A stretch of DNA of 64,000 nucleotides from Neisseria lisongii. Lineage in GTDB: Bacteria; Pseudomonadota; Gammaproteobacteria; Burkholderiales; Neisseriaceae. Below, piece after piece: positions 24,797-33,827 of the stretch (its first letter is position 1; every line of letters starts with the position of its first letter). The notes beneath the pieces are model-generated. The model did not search any database and was not told the DNA's origin. It worked only from the letters and a program-made list of their open reading frames with translations. Position numbers and translations under genes: made by a program. The DNA lies in contig NZ_CP116766.1 in assembly GCF_028463985.1 (NCBI RefSeq), forward strand, positions 1,798,001-1,862,000, given 5' to 3'.

Positions 24797-25468
24797 TTAG
24801 CGTGCCGGATTCCAAGCACCGTGTTCGATACCGGTAACCAGATTGTTGACGGCTTCGCGTACAGCCAAATCCAAAACTTTACCGTTTAATGTGGCATCAT
24901 AGCCGGCAGTGCCGCCAAAGCCGATAATTTCACGGTTGGACAGTGAGTATTCACCTGCACCTTGAGTGGAGTAGACGATTTCAGAAGTCCGTACATTAAC
25001 GACGTTCAAAGCCACTTTAGCGTAAGCAATCTGTGATTTTCCCCGTCCTAAAATACCGAACAGTTGATGGTCGCCCACATCTTTGCGGCCGAATTCGGTT
25101 ACATCACCGGTAATCACATAATCAGCACCTTTCAGAGCTTGGGCTTTACCGCTGATATTTGATTCCTGTTTCAAAGCGCTTAACTGGGTGCGGTTGAGAA
25201 CGTTGAAACGGTTGGTCTGTTGCAGATGGGTCACCAAAATGGTTTTTGCCTGACTGCCCAAGCGGTCTTCACTGTCGGAGAAAATTCCTTTTTGGAAACT
25301 TGAACGGTTGTCGAAGTTGCCGACGGAAACCGGAATGCGGACACCTTGATACTGAGTATTGTAAGCAGCGGTTTTTTCCACAGGAATGCTGCGGGATGAC
25401 TCGGTGGCGCAACCGGCAGCCAAGACGGCAACGGCGGCTGCCAGACAAATTTTTTGATACATTTGCAA
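24797..25468 (-). CDS. CsgG/HfaB-family lipoprotein
   Basis: A 223-residue lipoprotein (lipobox LAAGC, Cys20) with the CsgG domain: VSVGNFDNRSSFQ, LVTHLQQTNRFNVLNR, ALKGADYVITGDVTEFG, VNVRTSEIVYSTQGAGEYSLSNREIIGFGG. CsgG forms the curli secretion pore, but no curli subunit genes are visible here, so a related pore or scaffold role with its two partner lipoproteins is more likely. It is the first gene of the operon; AGGAGCATT precedes the start. Confidence 0.92.
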   Translation of the reverse strand: MQMYQKICLAAAVAVLAAGCATESSRSIPVEKTAAYNTQYQGVRIPVSVGNFDNRSSFQKGIFSDSEDRLGSQAKTILVTHLQQTNRFNVLNRTQLSALKQESNISGKAQALKGADYVITGDVTEFGRKDVGDHQLFGILGRGKSQIAYAKVALNVVNVRTSEIVYSTQGAGEYSLSNREIIGFGGTAGYDATLNGKVLDLAVREAVNNLVTGIEHGAWNPAR

Positions 25469-25576
25469 TGCTCCTCGGGTTAATGGTTTCAGAGTGCCAA
25501 ATGATAGCCAATCTAATATAAACGTTAATAAAAATCAACTCTTTCTTGAAAGAAAAGGATGTCAATAAATAGAACC

Positions 25577-25617
25577 ATGCCGTCTGAAAACTCATTTCAT
25601 TCGTTTTCAGACGGCAT
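25577..25617. repeat. Inverted AT-DUS pair upstream of mnmE
   Basis: ATGCCGTCTGAAAAC and GTTTTCAGACGGCAT form a stem. TATAAT follows at 25622-25627, just past the stem, and may be the mnmE -10 box. Confidence 0.65.
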
Positions 25618-25660
25618 TTGCTATAATGCCCGCATTTCTCTCTTTATTGGAAACATCATC

Positions 25661-27019
25661 ATGTCAGCACCTTTTCCCACCATTGCCGCCATTGCCACCG
25701 CACCCGGACGGGGCGGGGTCGGGGTTGTCCGGCTGTCGGGCAAAAATCTGTTGCCGCTGGCGCAGGCGATCAGCGGCGGGAAAACGCCGCAGCCGAGGCG
25801 GGCGGTTTATACCGATTTTCTCGATGCGGCGGGGCAGCCGATTGATAACGGGCTGCTGCTGTATTTTGCCGCTCCCGCCAGTTTTACCGGCGAAGATGTG
25901 GTAGAGCTGCAGGGGCATGGCGGGCCGGTGGTGATGGAAATGCTGTTGCAGCGCTGTTTGGAACTGGGTGCCAAAATGGCCGAGCCGGGCGAGTTTACCA
26001 AACGGGCGTTTCTCAACAACAAACTGGATTTGGCGCAAGCCGAGAGCGTGGCGGATTTGATTGACGCTTCGAGCAAATCCGCCGCCCGCATGGCACTGCG
26101 TTCGCTCAAAGGCGCATTTTCGCAGCACATTCATGCCTTGGTGGACGATTTGATTACCCTGCGTATGCTGGTGGAAGCGACTTTGGATTTTCCCGAAGAA
26201 GACATCGATTTTCTCGAAGCCGCCGATGCACGGGGCAAGCTGCAGGCCTTGCAAGGCCGTCTGAAAACCGTATTGGCGAGTGCCGAACAGGGCGCAATTT
26301 TGCGTGAAGGCATGAACGTGGTGCTGGTCGGCGCACCCAACGTCGGCAAATCCAGCCTGCTCAACGCCTTGGCGGGCGACGATGTGGCGATTGTAACCGA
26401 CATTGCCGGCACCACCCGCGATACCGTGCGCGAACAGATTACGCTCGACGGCGTGCCGGTGCATATTATCGACACCGCCGGCCTGCGGGAAACCGACGAT
26501 GTGGTCGAACAAATCGGTATCCAACGCAGCCGAAAAGCCGTGCAGGAAGCCGATGTCGCCCTGATTCTGATTGACCCATGGGAAGGCATCAACGCCACCA
26601 CGCAGGCGATTTTGGACACTTTGCCCGAAAGTCTGAAAAAAATCGAAATCCACAATAAAGCCGACTTGACCGGCGAAACCGCCGGCATGGTTTCAGACGG
26701 CCTCAGCGGCGCAGAAACCGTGATGAGACTATCCGCCAAAACCGGCGACGGTTTGGAATGGCTCAAACAGGCACTGTTGCAGGAAATCGGCTGGCAGGGC
26801 GAAAGCGAAAGCCTGTTTCTCGCCCGCAGCCGCCACCTCAACGCCCTGAACACCGCCGAAGCCGAACTCGCCAACGCCGCCCTGTGCGGCAACGGACAAA
26901 TCGAGCTGCTGGCAGAACACCTGCGGCTGGCGCAAACAGCGTGCAGCGAAATCACCGGCGAATTCACCGCCGATGATTTGCTGGGGGTGATTTTTTCGAG
27001 ATTCTGTATTGGGAAATAG
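25661..27019 (+). CDS. mnmE: tRNA modification GTPase MnmE
   Basis: A 452-residue enzyme that with MnmG places the carboxymethylaminomethyl group on U34 of certain tRNAs. Seen: N-terminal folate-binding domain starting TIAAIATAPGRGGVGVVRLSG, the G1 loop GAPNVGKSS (about residues 224-232), G2/G3 IAGTTRD and DTAGLRET, G4 NKAD, and the C-terminal FCIGK with its catalytic cysteine. I chose the ATG at 25661 over upstream in-frame starts because it begins the conserved domain. Confidence 0.97.
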   Translation: MSAPFPTIAAIATAPGRGGVGVVRLSGKNLLPLAQAISGGKTPQPRRAVYTDFLDAAGQPIDNGLLLYFAAPASFTGEDVVELQGHGGPVVMEMLLQRCLELGAKMAEPGEFTKRAFLNNKLDLAQAESVADLIDASSKSAARMALRSLKGAFSQHIHALVDDLITLRMLVEATLDFPEEDIDFLEAADARGKLQALQGRLKTVLASAEQGAILREGMNVVLVGAPNVGKSSLLNALAGDDVAIVTDIAGTTRDTVREQITLDGVPVHIIDTAGLRETDDVVEQIGIQRSRKAVQEADVALILIDPWEGINATTQAILDTLPESLKKIEIHNKADLTGETAGMVSDGLSGAETVMRLSAKTGDGLEWLKQALLQEIGWQGESESLFLARSRHLNALNTAEAELANAALCGNGQIELLAEHLRLAQTACSEITGEFTADDLLGVIFSRFCIGK

Positions 27020-27132
27020 TTTTTTTGGGGTTTGAAGACAGAAAATCGAGTATTTTTTAGCGGACTTGCGCAAGCTGATAACGGGCTGAGTGAATTTATA
27101 ATGTGTGCTGGAAATTCAGTTCATTTACCATA

Positions 27133-27329
27133 TATAGTAAATTGACCAAATTTCCAGCACATTCTAAATTCACTATGATATTAACAGACCTGTGCATGCT
27201 CTGGCATGCACGCTACTACTAGGTTTGGCGTAGCGTGCGTGCCTCAGCACGCACGGGGTCGGTAAATTTCACATCATGTCGAGTAACGCCGCAACCTACG
27301 CCCTGTTCTTTTTTAATGAATTCACTATA
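27133..27329. repeat. ~200-bp MITE-like repeat
   Basis: Begins TATAGTAAATTG and ends TTCACTATA, with inner palindromes GTGCATGC..GCATGCAC and GTGCGTGCC..AGCACGCAC. A second copy lies at 30656-30853. The ends (TATAGT / ACTATA) recall Correia-type elements. It accounts for the gap after mnmE. Confidence 0.75.
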
Positions 27330-27371
27330 GATTGCGTACGGATTATCAGCACCCGCAGTAAACCAAAAAGC

Positions 27372-27416
27372 AAAGCCAAGCCGTCTGAAAATACGCTTTT
27401 CAGACGGCTTGGCTTT
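27372..27416. terminator. Inverted-DUS terminator
   Basis: AAAGCCAAGCCGTCTGAAAA pairs with its exact reverse complement around TACGC, directly downstream of the porin-like gene (minus strand). Confidence 0.85.
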
Positions 27417-27439
27417 ATGCTTCAACCGTTATCGGCGGT

Positions 27440-27997
27440 TTAGAAACGGTAGCCGATGGTGGCCATATAGCTGTTGTTGTTGATTTTGGTGTCGGATTTT
27501 TTATAGCGGGTCTGTTCCCAATCCAAACCGGCTTCAACATTCGGGGCAACTGCGTATTTCACGCCTGCGCCGTAGCCCACGCCGTTGAGGTTTTTATCGC
27601 CTGCGCCGGTAAAGCGGCCGTAGTGGTAGCCGACTTTGCCGTAAGCCATCACATCATTGGTCAGGCGGTAGCCTTGAACATAGGATACGCCGACATCGGC
27701 TTTCTGTTTCACATCACCTGCGGCGGTGGAAGAAACGGTGCGGTGCAGCGGTTTTACCGAAACTTCGCCGCCGCTGATCCAGTCGCTGTTGCCCAGTTGG
27801 ACGTTGTAGCTCCCCCGGATGGCCGCATCGGCTTTGGTTTTTTCGTTGCCGTCGATGTGTTTCACATCACTCTTGGCGGCACCTGCGCCGATTTCGATAC
27901 CGGCACCGGTAAAGTTACCGGTCTGGTTCAAAGCAGGGGCGGCAGAAGCGGCAGCAGTAGCGGCCAATAAGAAAACGGTCAGTGCGGTTTTTTTCAT
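27440..27997 (-). CDS. Small outer-membrane beta-barrel protein
   Basis: A 185-residue protein with signal peptide (ends AAASA-APALNQ), alternating-strand sequence and a C-terminal barrel signature YMATIGYRF. Strands such as GAGIEIGAGAAKS, VGVSYVQGYRLTND and VMAYGKVGYHYGRF fit an 8-strand OmpX/OmpA-like barrel. Function unknown; possibly an adhesin or lipid-binding barrel. AGGAGCATAAAC precedes the start, and transcription ends at an inverted-DUS terminator. Confidence 0.85.
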   Translation of the reverse strand: MKKTALTVFLLAATAAASAAPALNQTGNFTGAGIEIGAGAAKSDVKHIDGNEKTKADAAIRGSYNVQLGNSDWISGGEVSVKPLHRTVSSTAAGDVKQKADVGVSYVQGYRLTNDVMAYGKVGYHYGRFTGAGDKNLNGVGYGAGVKYAVAPNVEAGLDWEQTRYKKSDTKINNNSYMATIGYRF

Positions 27998-28449
27998 GTT
28001 TATGCTCCTATCAGCAAGTATTTTGGCAGAGACGGTGAACGAAAATATTTGTTTACCGTCAACCGCTCGTTTCGTGGGCGGTGTGTCTGTCGTTTAAGCT
28101 GAAACGAGGCGGTGGTCCGCTGCGTTTCGTTGGAAACAGTATCGGCAGATTTCAGACGGCCTGCAAGTGTCTTTGCTTTAGCGTTACGCTTTGCTGTATT
28201 TACTTTACGTTTGTGATGATGCCCGATGATGCTGATTTTTTCTGGCGTAAAATTTGGTTTTTAACGCATATTTTTGCGTTTAATTGCTTGAAAACAGAAG
28301 ATGATATTCGGGTCGGCAGTTTAAAACCAAACCGCAGACAGGCCGTCTGAAAACGGCATTTTCGGGGAAAGCCGAGCAGCTAATCTTTACATTCATGAAT
28401 GTATATTTTTAGCGACAGAGCAGCGTGGAATGATGTTTCTGTTGGCGGG

Positions 28450-28600
28450 ATTATGGTTGGTACACTAGATTTTCCATGCAAACCGGACGCATGGTTGTGG
28501 GTAGTGAGGCGCACGCATGATCCAACAAAGCCTTATATTTCGGGTTTTTCAAAAAATGTTGGGTCAAGACCCAACCTACGCCCGATTTCAAGTATGGCAA
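28450..28600. repeat. Dispersed repeat (GTTGGGT..ACCCAAC type), diverged copy
   Basis: Has ATTTTCCATGCAAACCGGAC, GTGAGGCGCACGCATGATCC and TGTTGGGTCAAGACCCAACC. It matches the family at 46235-46408 with several changes. The stretch 27998-28440 before it holds only one DUS (about 28342) and no supported gene. Confidence 0.6.
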
Positions 28601-28717
28601 CGCAAGCCTTCTTTTCCCGATTTTAGTGAAACCTTTGGTTTTAGCTACGCTGAACTCATTGCATGAGTTTTATAGAGAATTAGCCAAATTTCCAGTACAT
28701 ATCAAACCCAATATGCC

Positions 28718-28821
28718 CGTCATTCCGACGAAAGTCGGAATCCATTTCGGCGGCTTAGGTAACTGTTTTTCTTTACGGTTTCTGAATCTGATAGATGGAT
28801 TCCGACTTTCGTCGGAATGAC
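28718..28821. repeat. dRS3-like inverted pair (NIME-type)
   Basis: ATTCCGACGAAAGTCGGAAT (28722-28741) and ATTCCGACTTTCGTCGGAAT (28799-28818) flank a 57-bp unique segment, with the outer bases CGTC/GACG also inverted. Size, palindromy and arrangement follow the dRS3 repeats (ATTCCC-N8-GGGAAT) that build neisserial intergenic mosaic elements, but with CCG/CGG instead of CCC/GGG. Confidence 0.75.
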
Positions 28822-28904
28822 GAGTATGTTTGAAAATCGTACGGTTTATTAAGTGGATTCACTATAGTGAATTAACCAAAAAAATATTATAACCCAAGTG
28901 AATC

Positions 28905-29045
28905 CCCTTTCCTGCCAGCGGGACGGGGAACGGTGTGTAGCGTGCTTGCCTAAGCATGCACGTGTTCTTTAAATTCCACATGAATGCCGTCTGAAAATGA
29001 GTAAAGCGAGTTTCTGCGCAGCTAAAATCAGATTTTCAGACGGCT
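28905..29045. repeat. Composite repeat: partial palindrome + GCACGTGTTCTTT block + paired DUS
   Basis: CCTGCCAGCGGGACGGGGAA (a truncated copy of the phage target repeat), then TGTAGCGTGCTTGCC, GCACGTGTTCTTTAAATTCC and two inverted DUS. The order is identical to the sequence right of the prophage. Confidence 0.75.
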
Positions 29046-29147
29046 TCGACATAAAACTCACAGAACAGGTGCGTGCTTTGGCTCGCACCCTACAAGTGCT
29101 ACAAGTGCCGGATTAAATTGTATGGATTATTCAGTTAATCCACTATA
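29045..29147. repeat. ~100-bp Correia-like repeat
   Basis: TTCGACATAAAACTCACAGA, AGGTGCGTGCTTTGGCTCGC and ending GTTAATCCACTATA. The reverse of the copy at 33519-33611. The TATAGTGGATTAAC end equals the Correia element end, though the interior is different. Confidence 0.75.
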
Positions 29148-29195
29148 TAGCTGCGCAGAAACTCGCTTTGCTCGTTTTGGCGAAACCTACGGTTT

Positions 29196-29687
29196 TCAGA
29201 CGGCCTCGCTGCGTTGGTAATGGACAAATGTATAGCCGATACCGTTGGCGGCGGTGTGGGCTGCTCGGCTGATTTCTTTCCAGTCGGCGGAAAATTCGGG
29301 GAAAAAGGCATCGCCGTCCACAGTCAGGGCGATTTCGGTCAGGCGCAGGTCGGTTGCCAGCGGCAGGGCTTGGGCGTAGATTTCGGCGCCGCCCATGATG
29401 ATGATTTCTGCTGCATTGCCGCACAGTGCCAATGCGTCATGCAGCGAGGTGCAGCATTCTGCGCCTTGCGCCCGATAGTCTGTTTGGCGGCTGATAACGA
29501 TGTTGCGGCGTTCGGGCAGCGGTTTTTTCGGCAGCGATTCCCAAGTTTTGCGTCCCATAATCACGGGTTTGCCGAGGGTGTAGGCTTTGAAAAAGGCGAA
29601 ATCTTCTTTGACGTACCAAGGAATGGTGTTGTCTTTGCCGATACAGCGGTCGGCGGCGTAAGCGGCGATCAGGGTGATTTTTTGCAT
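29196..29687 (-). CDS. folA: Dihydrofolate reductase
   Basis: A 163-residue enzyme, standard length, reducing dihydrofolate with NADPH. Seen: LIAAYAADRCIGKDNTIPW, the active-site acidic residue in YVKEDFAFFK, VIMGRKTWESLP, RRNIVISRQ and IIIMGGAEIYAQALP. I chose ATG 29687 (MQKITLIAA), not the long upstream frame that overlaps the ABC gene. The last four residues and stop (EAV, TGA) are encoded by an AG-DUS. Confidence 0.96.
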   Translation of the reverse strand: MQKITLIAAYAADRCIGKDNTIPWYVKEDFAFFKAYTLGKPVIMGRKTWESLPKKPLPERRNIVISRQTDYRAQGAECCTSLHDALALCGNAAEIIIMGGAEIYAQALPLATDLRLTEIALTVDGDAFFPEFSADWKEISRAAHTAANGIGYTFVHYQRSEAV

Positions 29688-29707
29688 GATTTGTCCGTTT
29701 GGTCGGG

Positions 29708-30598
29708 TTAGCGGGTCAGGCGGAAGAATACGTCTTCCAAGTCGGTGTCGGGCAGTGAGAGTTTGTGTACGGTAATGCCGGCTTGGCGCAGGCGGTTTAA
29801 GACTTCGGTCAGTTGGTCGTAATGATCGATTGCCAACAGAATATCGCCGCCGTTTTGGCGGATTTGCAGATGTGCCAACTCGGGCGGCAGGCCGTCTGAA
29901 AGTTGCAGCGATACTTGGATTTTGCTGTCGCTGTGCAGCAGGTTGTCGGTGGTGTCGAGGGCGACCAGCCGTCCCTGTTTGAGCATGGCGATGCGGTTGC
30001 ACAGGTTTTGCGCTTCTTCCAGATAATGGGTGGTCAGAATGATGGTGTGGCCTTGGCGGTTGAGGCTCTGGATAAATTGCCACAGGCTTTGGCGCAGCTC
30101 GACATCGACCCCGGCGGTGGGTTCGTCTAACACAATCACGGGCGGGCGGTGTACCAGCGCCTGCGCAACCATCACCCGCCGTTTCATGCCGCCGGACAGG
30201 TTGCGGGTGATGGTGTCGGCTTTGTCGTTGAGGCCGAGGCTGGCGATGATTTCGTCTATCCAGTCGTCGTTGCGGCGGATGCCGAAATAGCCCGATTGGA
30301 AACGCAGGGTTTCGCGGACGGTGAAAAAAGCGTCAAACACGAGTTCCTGCGGCACAACGCCTAATTGCCGCCGTGCGGCTTGGGCTTGGCGCACAACATC
30401 GCAGCCCATCACGCTGATGTTGCCCGAAGTCAGACGGCTTAAGCCCGACATGGCGGAAATCAGCGTGGTTTTGCCTGCGCCGTTGGGGCCGAGCAGGGCG
30501 AAAAATTCGCCTTGTCCGACCGTGAAGGAAACGTCGTTGAGGGCGGTAAAACCGCCGGAATAGGTTTTGACGGCGTGGCGGATATCGAGTGCGTGCAT
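29708..30598 (-). CDS. ABC transporter ATP-binding protein (DrrA/YadG type)
   Basis: A 296-residue ATPase: Walker A GPNGAGKT, Q-loop GVVPQE, signature LSGGMKRR, Walker B VIVLDEPTAG, H-loop TTHYLEEA, then a C-terminal domain typical of drug or nodulation-factor exporters. A partner permease would be expected next to it, but the neighbours are folA (20 bp downstream) and a repeat. The permease may be encoded elsewhere, and the exported substrate is unknown. A DUS lies inside the gene (about 29890). Confidence 0.92.
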   Translation of the reverse strand: MHALDIRHAVKTYSGGFTALNDVSFTVGQGEFFALLGPNGAGKTTLISAMSGLSRLTSGNISVMGCDVVRQAQAARRQLGVVPQELVFDAFFTVRETLRFQSGYFGIRRNDDWIDEIIASLGLNDKADTITRNLSGGMKRRVMVAQALVHRPPVIVLDEPTAGVDVELRQSLWQFIQSLNRQGHTIILTTHYLEEAQNLCNRIAMLKQGRLVALDTTDNLLHSDSKIQVSLQLSDGLPPELAHLQIRQNGGDILLAIDHYDQLTEVLNRLRQAGITVHKLSLPDTDLEDVFFRLTR

Positions 30599-30655
30599 GG
30601 TCGGGTTTCTTGTCGGGTGGGATGGCTGGAAATGTTATAACGGCAATTTTGAGAT

Positions 30656-30853
30656 CGTAAATATATCGAATTTCTATCACATTTTAAATTCACTGTATAT
30701 TAACAGACCCGTGCATGCTCCGGCATGCACCCTACTACTACTGTCTACTGTGTTTGGTGTAGCGTGTGTGCCAGAACACGCACAGGGTCGGTGAATTTCA
30801 CATTATGCCGGGTCTGACCCAGCCTGCGTCTTATTCTCTTTATTTCACTATAT
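30656..30853. repeat. ~200-bp MITE-like repeat, second copy
   Basis: Shares TTAAATTCACT, ATTAACAGACCCGTGCATGC, GGCATGCACCCTACTACTAC and GGGTCGGTGAATTTCACATT with 27133-27329. It fills the gap between the ABC gene and the YccS-type gene. Confidence 0.75.
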
Positions 30854-30985
30854 TTTAAGTATAGTTACTATATACCTGTATGAAGTCGGATTTCCCCGAT
30901 TTTCAGACGGCATCGGCCGCTTATTGTAACGTGTCGGCAGGGGCGCTTCAAACGGAATGCCTGCGCCCCCTGTTTTTGGCCGGCA

Positions 30986-33154
30986 TTATTTGCGTCCCGA
31001 ATAGGCCGACGCTTCGCCGTTTTCCGGTTTCGGGTTGTGCAGCGCCTGATAACAGGGTTCGAGCTGGCGGGCGATCAGGCTGAGTTGTTGCCATAAAACG
31101 TGACTTTGGCGGTTGTCGGGCATTTGGTTGCCTAATGCTGACAAGTCGCTGCGCACGGCTTCATAGGCCGTCTGAAAATCGCCGACAGACTGCTGCGGCA
31201 GGTTTTTGAGCAGGCGGGTTACGGCATAGGCGCAGTGGTAGAAATCGTCGGTAAAACGGTTGCCGCAGTCTTGCGCCATCTGGTTGCGGTATGCGCCGAG
31301 GGCGGAGATGTAGCCCATCAGGGCGTAGCTGTGTTGCAGCAGGGTCAGGCCGTCTTGCAGTTGGGCGGCGAATTTTTGCGGCTCGCTGCTCATGTCGGAC
31401 AGCGTGCTGCTCAGAGCGGCAACCCGTTCATGTGCCTGACGGCGGACAAAGCGGTAGCGGTAGTCGTCGCTGTTGCTGCGTTCAAGCTGGTGTAGGATTT
31501 CTTCAAGATATGCACCGTTGCCGCTGACGGCTTGGGCGGCGGTGCGGGTGAGCGTGAGGTAGCGCCAGTCCGGCCATAAAAAGGAGACCGCCGCCCATGC
31601 CAATACGGCACCGACAATGGTGTCGATAATGCGGATCGGCATGGCGCTGTACACGTCCAAGCCCGCCAGCGAGAAGCTGGTCAGCGCCTGAATGGTGATG
31701 AAAAAGGTGGAAAAACTGTATTTATACGAGCGGCTCATAAAAAAGAGGGTGGTGCAGGCAATCACAATCCACAGCTTGGTTTCTACCGACGGCGTGAAAT
31801 ACGGTACTAACGAGCCGACCACCACGCCCAACACCGTTCCCGCAATCCGCTGGTACACACGGCTTTTGGTAGCAGAATAGTTGGGTTGGCAGACAAACAG
31901 CGCCGTGAGCAGAATCCAGTAGCCCAAGTTGAGGTGCAACACTTCCACAATAATACACGCCGTTGCCACCACCACCGACAGGCGCACGGCATGGCGGAAC
32001 ACCGAAGATTCAAAATTAAGCTGGCTGCGTACCGCCCGCCACATATTTTTCAGGCCGCCGTGTTCCACCGCCGCAATCCGCACCTCGCCCTCGCCGTCCT
32101 GCTGCGCCTGCTTGTCGCTGCTTTCCAAATGGCGGAACTGGTAATCGATGCTACCCAGATTGTTGAGCAACTGTTCGAGATGGTGGACTTCCGGCTGTCC
32201 CCGATGGCGGGCGGCATATACCGCCAGCGAATCCCGACAGCCCTGCATGGCACGTCCCAAACGCTTGCTGTAACGATACGCCTTGCCGCCGCCCAGACTT
32301 TCCGCCACATTGCGGCACGCCTGTCCCTGCATTTCCATCAGGCGGTGGATGCGGAAAATCAAATCCGTATTTTTCAGCTTGTCCGCCAGTTCCCGATAAT
32401 CGACATGGGCAGAACTGATACGCTCGTGAATATCCTGCACCGTAAAATAATAACGCAGCATACGCGCCGTGCGCGGGTGGCGGTGTTTGCCCCGCAAACG
32501 GTAAAACAGGGCGGCACGGCACTGGTTGAATGCCGCAATCACACCGGTATTACTCATCGCCAGATCAATCTGGCGGTTGTCCAGCCACTGCGCCTCGTCG
32601 GGGTCGAAAAAATCCGCCTTGGCATCAAAATAATCGCCCATCGCCGAATACGCCTTGGCCACACTTTCCTGCACCGGACGGTGCGGCAGCAGAATATGGA
32701 ACAACAGCGTACAGGCACTATATAGCAGCGCCCCCAGCAGAATCATCACCGGATTGGTAAGCCAGAAATGTTCCGGCGTATAAGTGAGCGTCGTATAAGT
32801 TGCCACCGCCAGCGTACCGAACGCAAACGTACGGTAACGCAGCCCGACCGCCCCCAGCAGCGTGAAGAAAAACGTCATCGCCGTCATCGCTGCAATAAAC
32901 AGCCAGCCGCTTCCCAGCGTACTCTGCGCCGTCAGCGAAGCAGCGGCAAACAACACCACCGTAATCACAATGTTTTTCAGACGGCCTGTGAGCCGGTTGT
33001 CCAAATCCACCAAACCGCCGGCGATAATCCCCAACACAAACGGCATCGCCAGCTTGGGCATATCGGCATACCAAACCAGCGCAGCGGCAATAAAGACACT
33101 GGTAAAAACCGGCAGAGCGGTCAGCAGCAGCGGTTTGAGAGGCGGCGTTTTCAT
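30986..33154 (-). CDS. YccS/YhfK-family inner-membrane protein (FUSC domain)
   Basis: A 722-residue protein with two sets of hydrophobic helices (about residues 10-160 and 395-520) separated by a soluble helical region, and a soluble C-terminal domain: the FUSC/aromatic-acid-exporter layout. Seen: HLNLGYWILLTALFVCQPNYSATKSR and RIAGTVLGVVVGS, the signature of YccS/YhfK. Transport substrate unknown. I chose ATG 33154 (MKTPPLKP) because the 48-residue in-frame extension upstream is encoded by repeat and DUS sequence. Confidence 0.9.
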   Translation of the reverse strand: MKTPPLKPLLLTALPVFTSVFIAAALVWYADMPKLAMPFVLGIIAGGLVDLDNRLTGRLKNIVITVVLFAAASLTAQSTLGSGWLFIAAMTAMTFFFTLLGAVGLRYRTFAFGTLAVATYTTLTYTPEHFWLTNPVMILLGALLYSACTLLFHILLPHRPVQESVAKAYSAMGDYFDAKADFFDPDEAQWLDNRQIDLAMSNTGVIAAFNQCRAALFYRLRGKHRHPRTARMLRYYFTVQDIHERISSAHVDYRELADKLKNTDLIFRIHRLMEMQGQACRNVAESLGGGKAYRYSKRLGRAMQGCRDSLAVYAARHRGQPEVHHLEQLLNNLGSIDYQFRHLESSDKQAQQDGEGEVRIAAVEHGGLKNMWRAVRSQLNFESSVFRHAVRLSVVVATACIIVEVLHLNLGYWILLTALFVCQPNYSATKSRVYQRIAGTVLGVVVGSLVPYFTPSVETKLWIVIACTTLFFMSRSYKYSFSTFFITIQALTSFSLAGLDVYSAMPIRIIDTIVGAVLAWAAVSFLWPDWRYLTLTRTAAQAVSGNGAYLEEILHQLERSNSDDYRYRFVRRQAHERVAALSSTLSDMSSEPQKFAAQLQDGLTLLQHSYALMGYISALGAYRNQMAQDCGNRFTDDFYHCAYAVTRLLKNLPQQSVGDFQTAYEAVRSDLSALGNQMPDNRQSHVLWQQLSLIARQLEPCYQALHNPKPENGEASAYSGRK

Positions 33155-33263
33155 TCGTATTCCTTCGGTTTTTTGAATATCCGTCTCGGCGGATGTTACA
33201 TTACTTCGGCAACGATGCCGTTTTCTGTTGAAACCGTTATTGTACTCAGAAGCAGAACAGGCG

Positions 33264-33430
33264 CAACGGGATATGCCGTCTGAAAATGAATGTGGCAAGT
33301 TTCATCCTACCCGATTTTTTTCGCAGAAACCCGCTCTGCTCAATTTTCAGACGGCCTGTGTTTTTCACGGCCGATACTGTACGTCAAAGCGGCGCAAACC
33401 AAACGGCAGAGGCCGTCTGAAAAACCGGAT
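33264..33430. repeat. DUS cluster upstream of the YccS-type gene
   Basis: Four DUS copies in alternating orientation (about 33273, 33345, 33411 and partners) with short spacers. No gene. Confidence 0.6.
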
Positions 33431-33481
33431 TGTTTAATATAATGATTGGTGAGCAACAAGTTGCGACACCTACAAACTGTT

Positions 33482-33611
33482 TCTCGTCCCGCTGGCGGGA
33501 AGGGGCTAGGGGAAGGGTATAGTGGATTAACTGAATAATCCATACCATTTAATCCGGCACTTGTAGGGTGCGGGCCAAAGCACGCACCTGTTCTGTGCAT
33601 TTTATGTCGAA
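33482..33611. repeat. Palindromic target-type repeat followed by Correia-like repeat
   Basis: CGTCCCGCTGGCGGGAAGGG plus GCTAGGGGAAGGGT is a copy of the repeat used by the prophage (CTAGCCC variant). It is directly followed at 33519 by TATAGTGGATTAACTGAATA and the ~95-bp repeat shared with 29045-29147. Confidence 0.75.
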
Positions 33612-33800
33612 GCCGTCTGAAAATCTGATTTTAGCTGCGCAGAAACTCGCTTTGCTCGTTTTGGCGAAACCTACGGTTTTAGCTGCGCAGAAACTCGTTA
33701 CCCTCGTTTTCAGACGGCATTGATGTGGAATTTAAAGAACACGTGCCTGCTTAGGCAAGCACGCTACACACCGTTCCCCGTCCCGCTGGCGGGATGGGTG
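33612..33800. repeat. Composite DUS / GCACGTGTTCTTT repeat, reversed
   Basis: AAGCCGTCTGAAAATCTG, two copies of TAGCTGCGCAGAAACTCG, an inverted DUS (about 33711), AAAGAACACGTGCCTGCTTA and CCGTCCCGCTGGCGGGATGG. It is the reverse of the block right of the prophage. Confidence 0.7.
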
Positions 33801-33827
33801 GTTCACTGCACTGTCATAGTTTTCCGC

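Noticed and set aside
28081..28820. Small frames in the 27998-29195 gap
   Set aside because: They run through repeats and a DUS, have no signal peptide, domain or ribosome site.
29045..29147. Canonical Correia element
   Set aside because: Only the TATAGTGGATTAAC-type end matches; the interior differs from Correia sequences, so it is listed as Correia-like.
33482..33800. Repeated palindromic blocks as a possible CRISPR array
   Set aside because: The repeats are not evenly spaced, have no unique spacers of constant size, and no cas genes are near; they are dispersed intergenic repeats.
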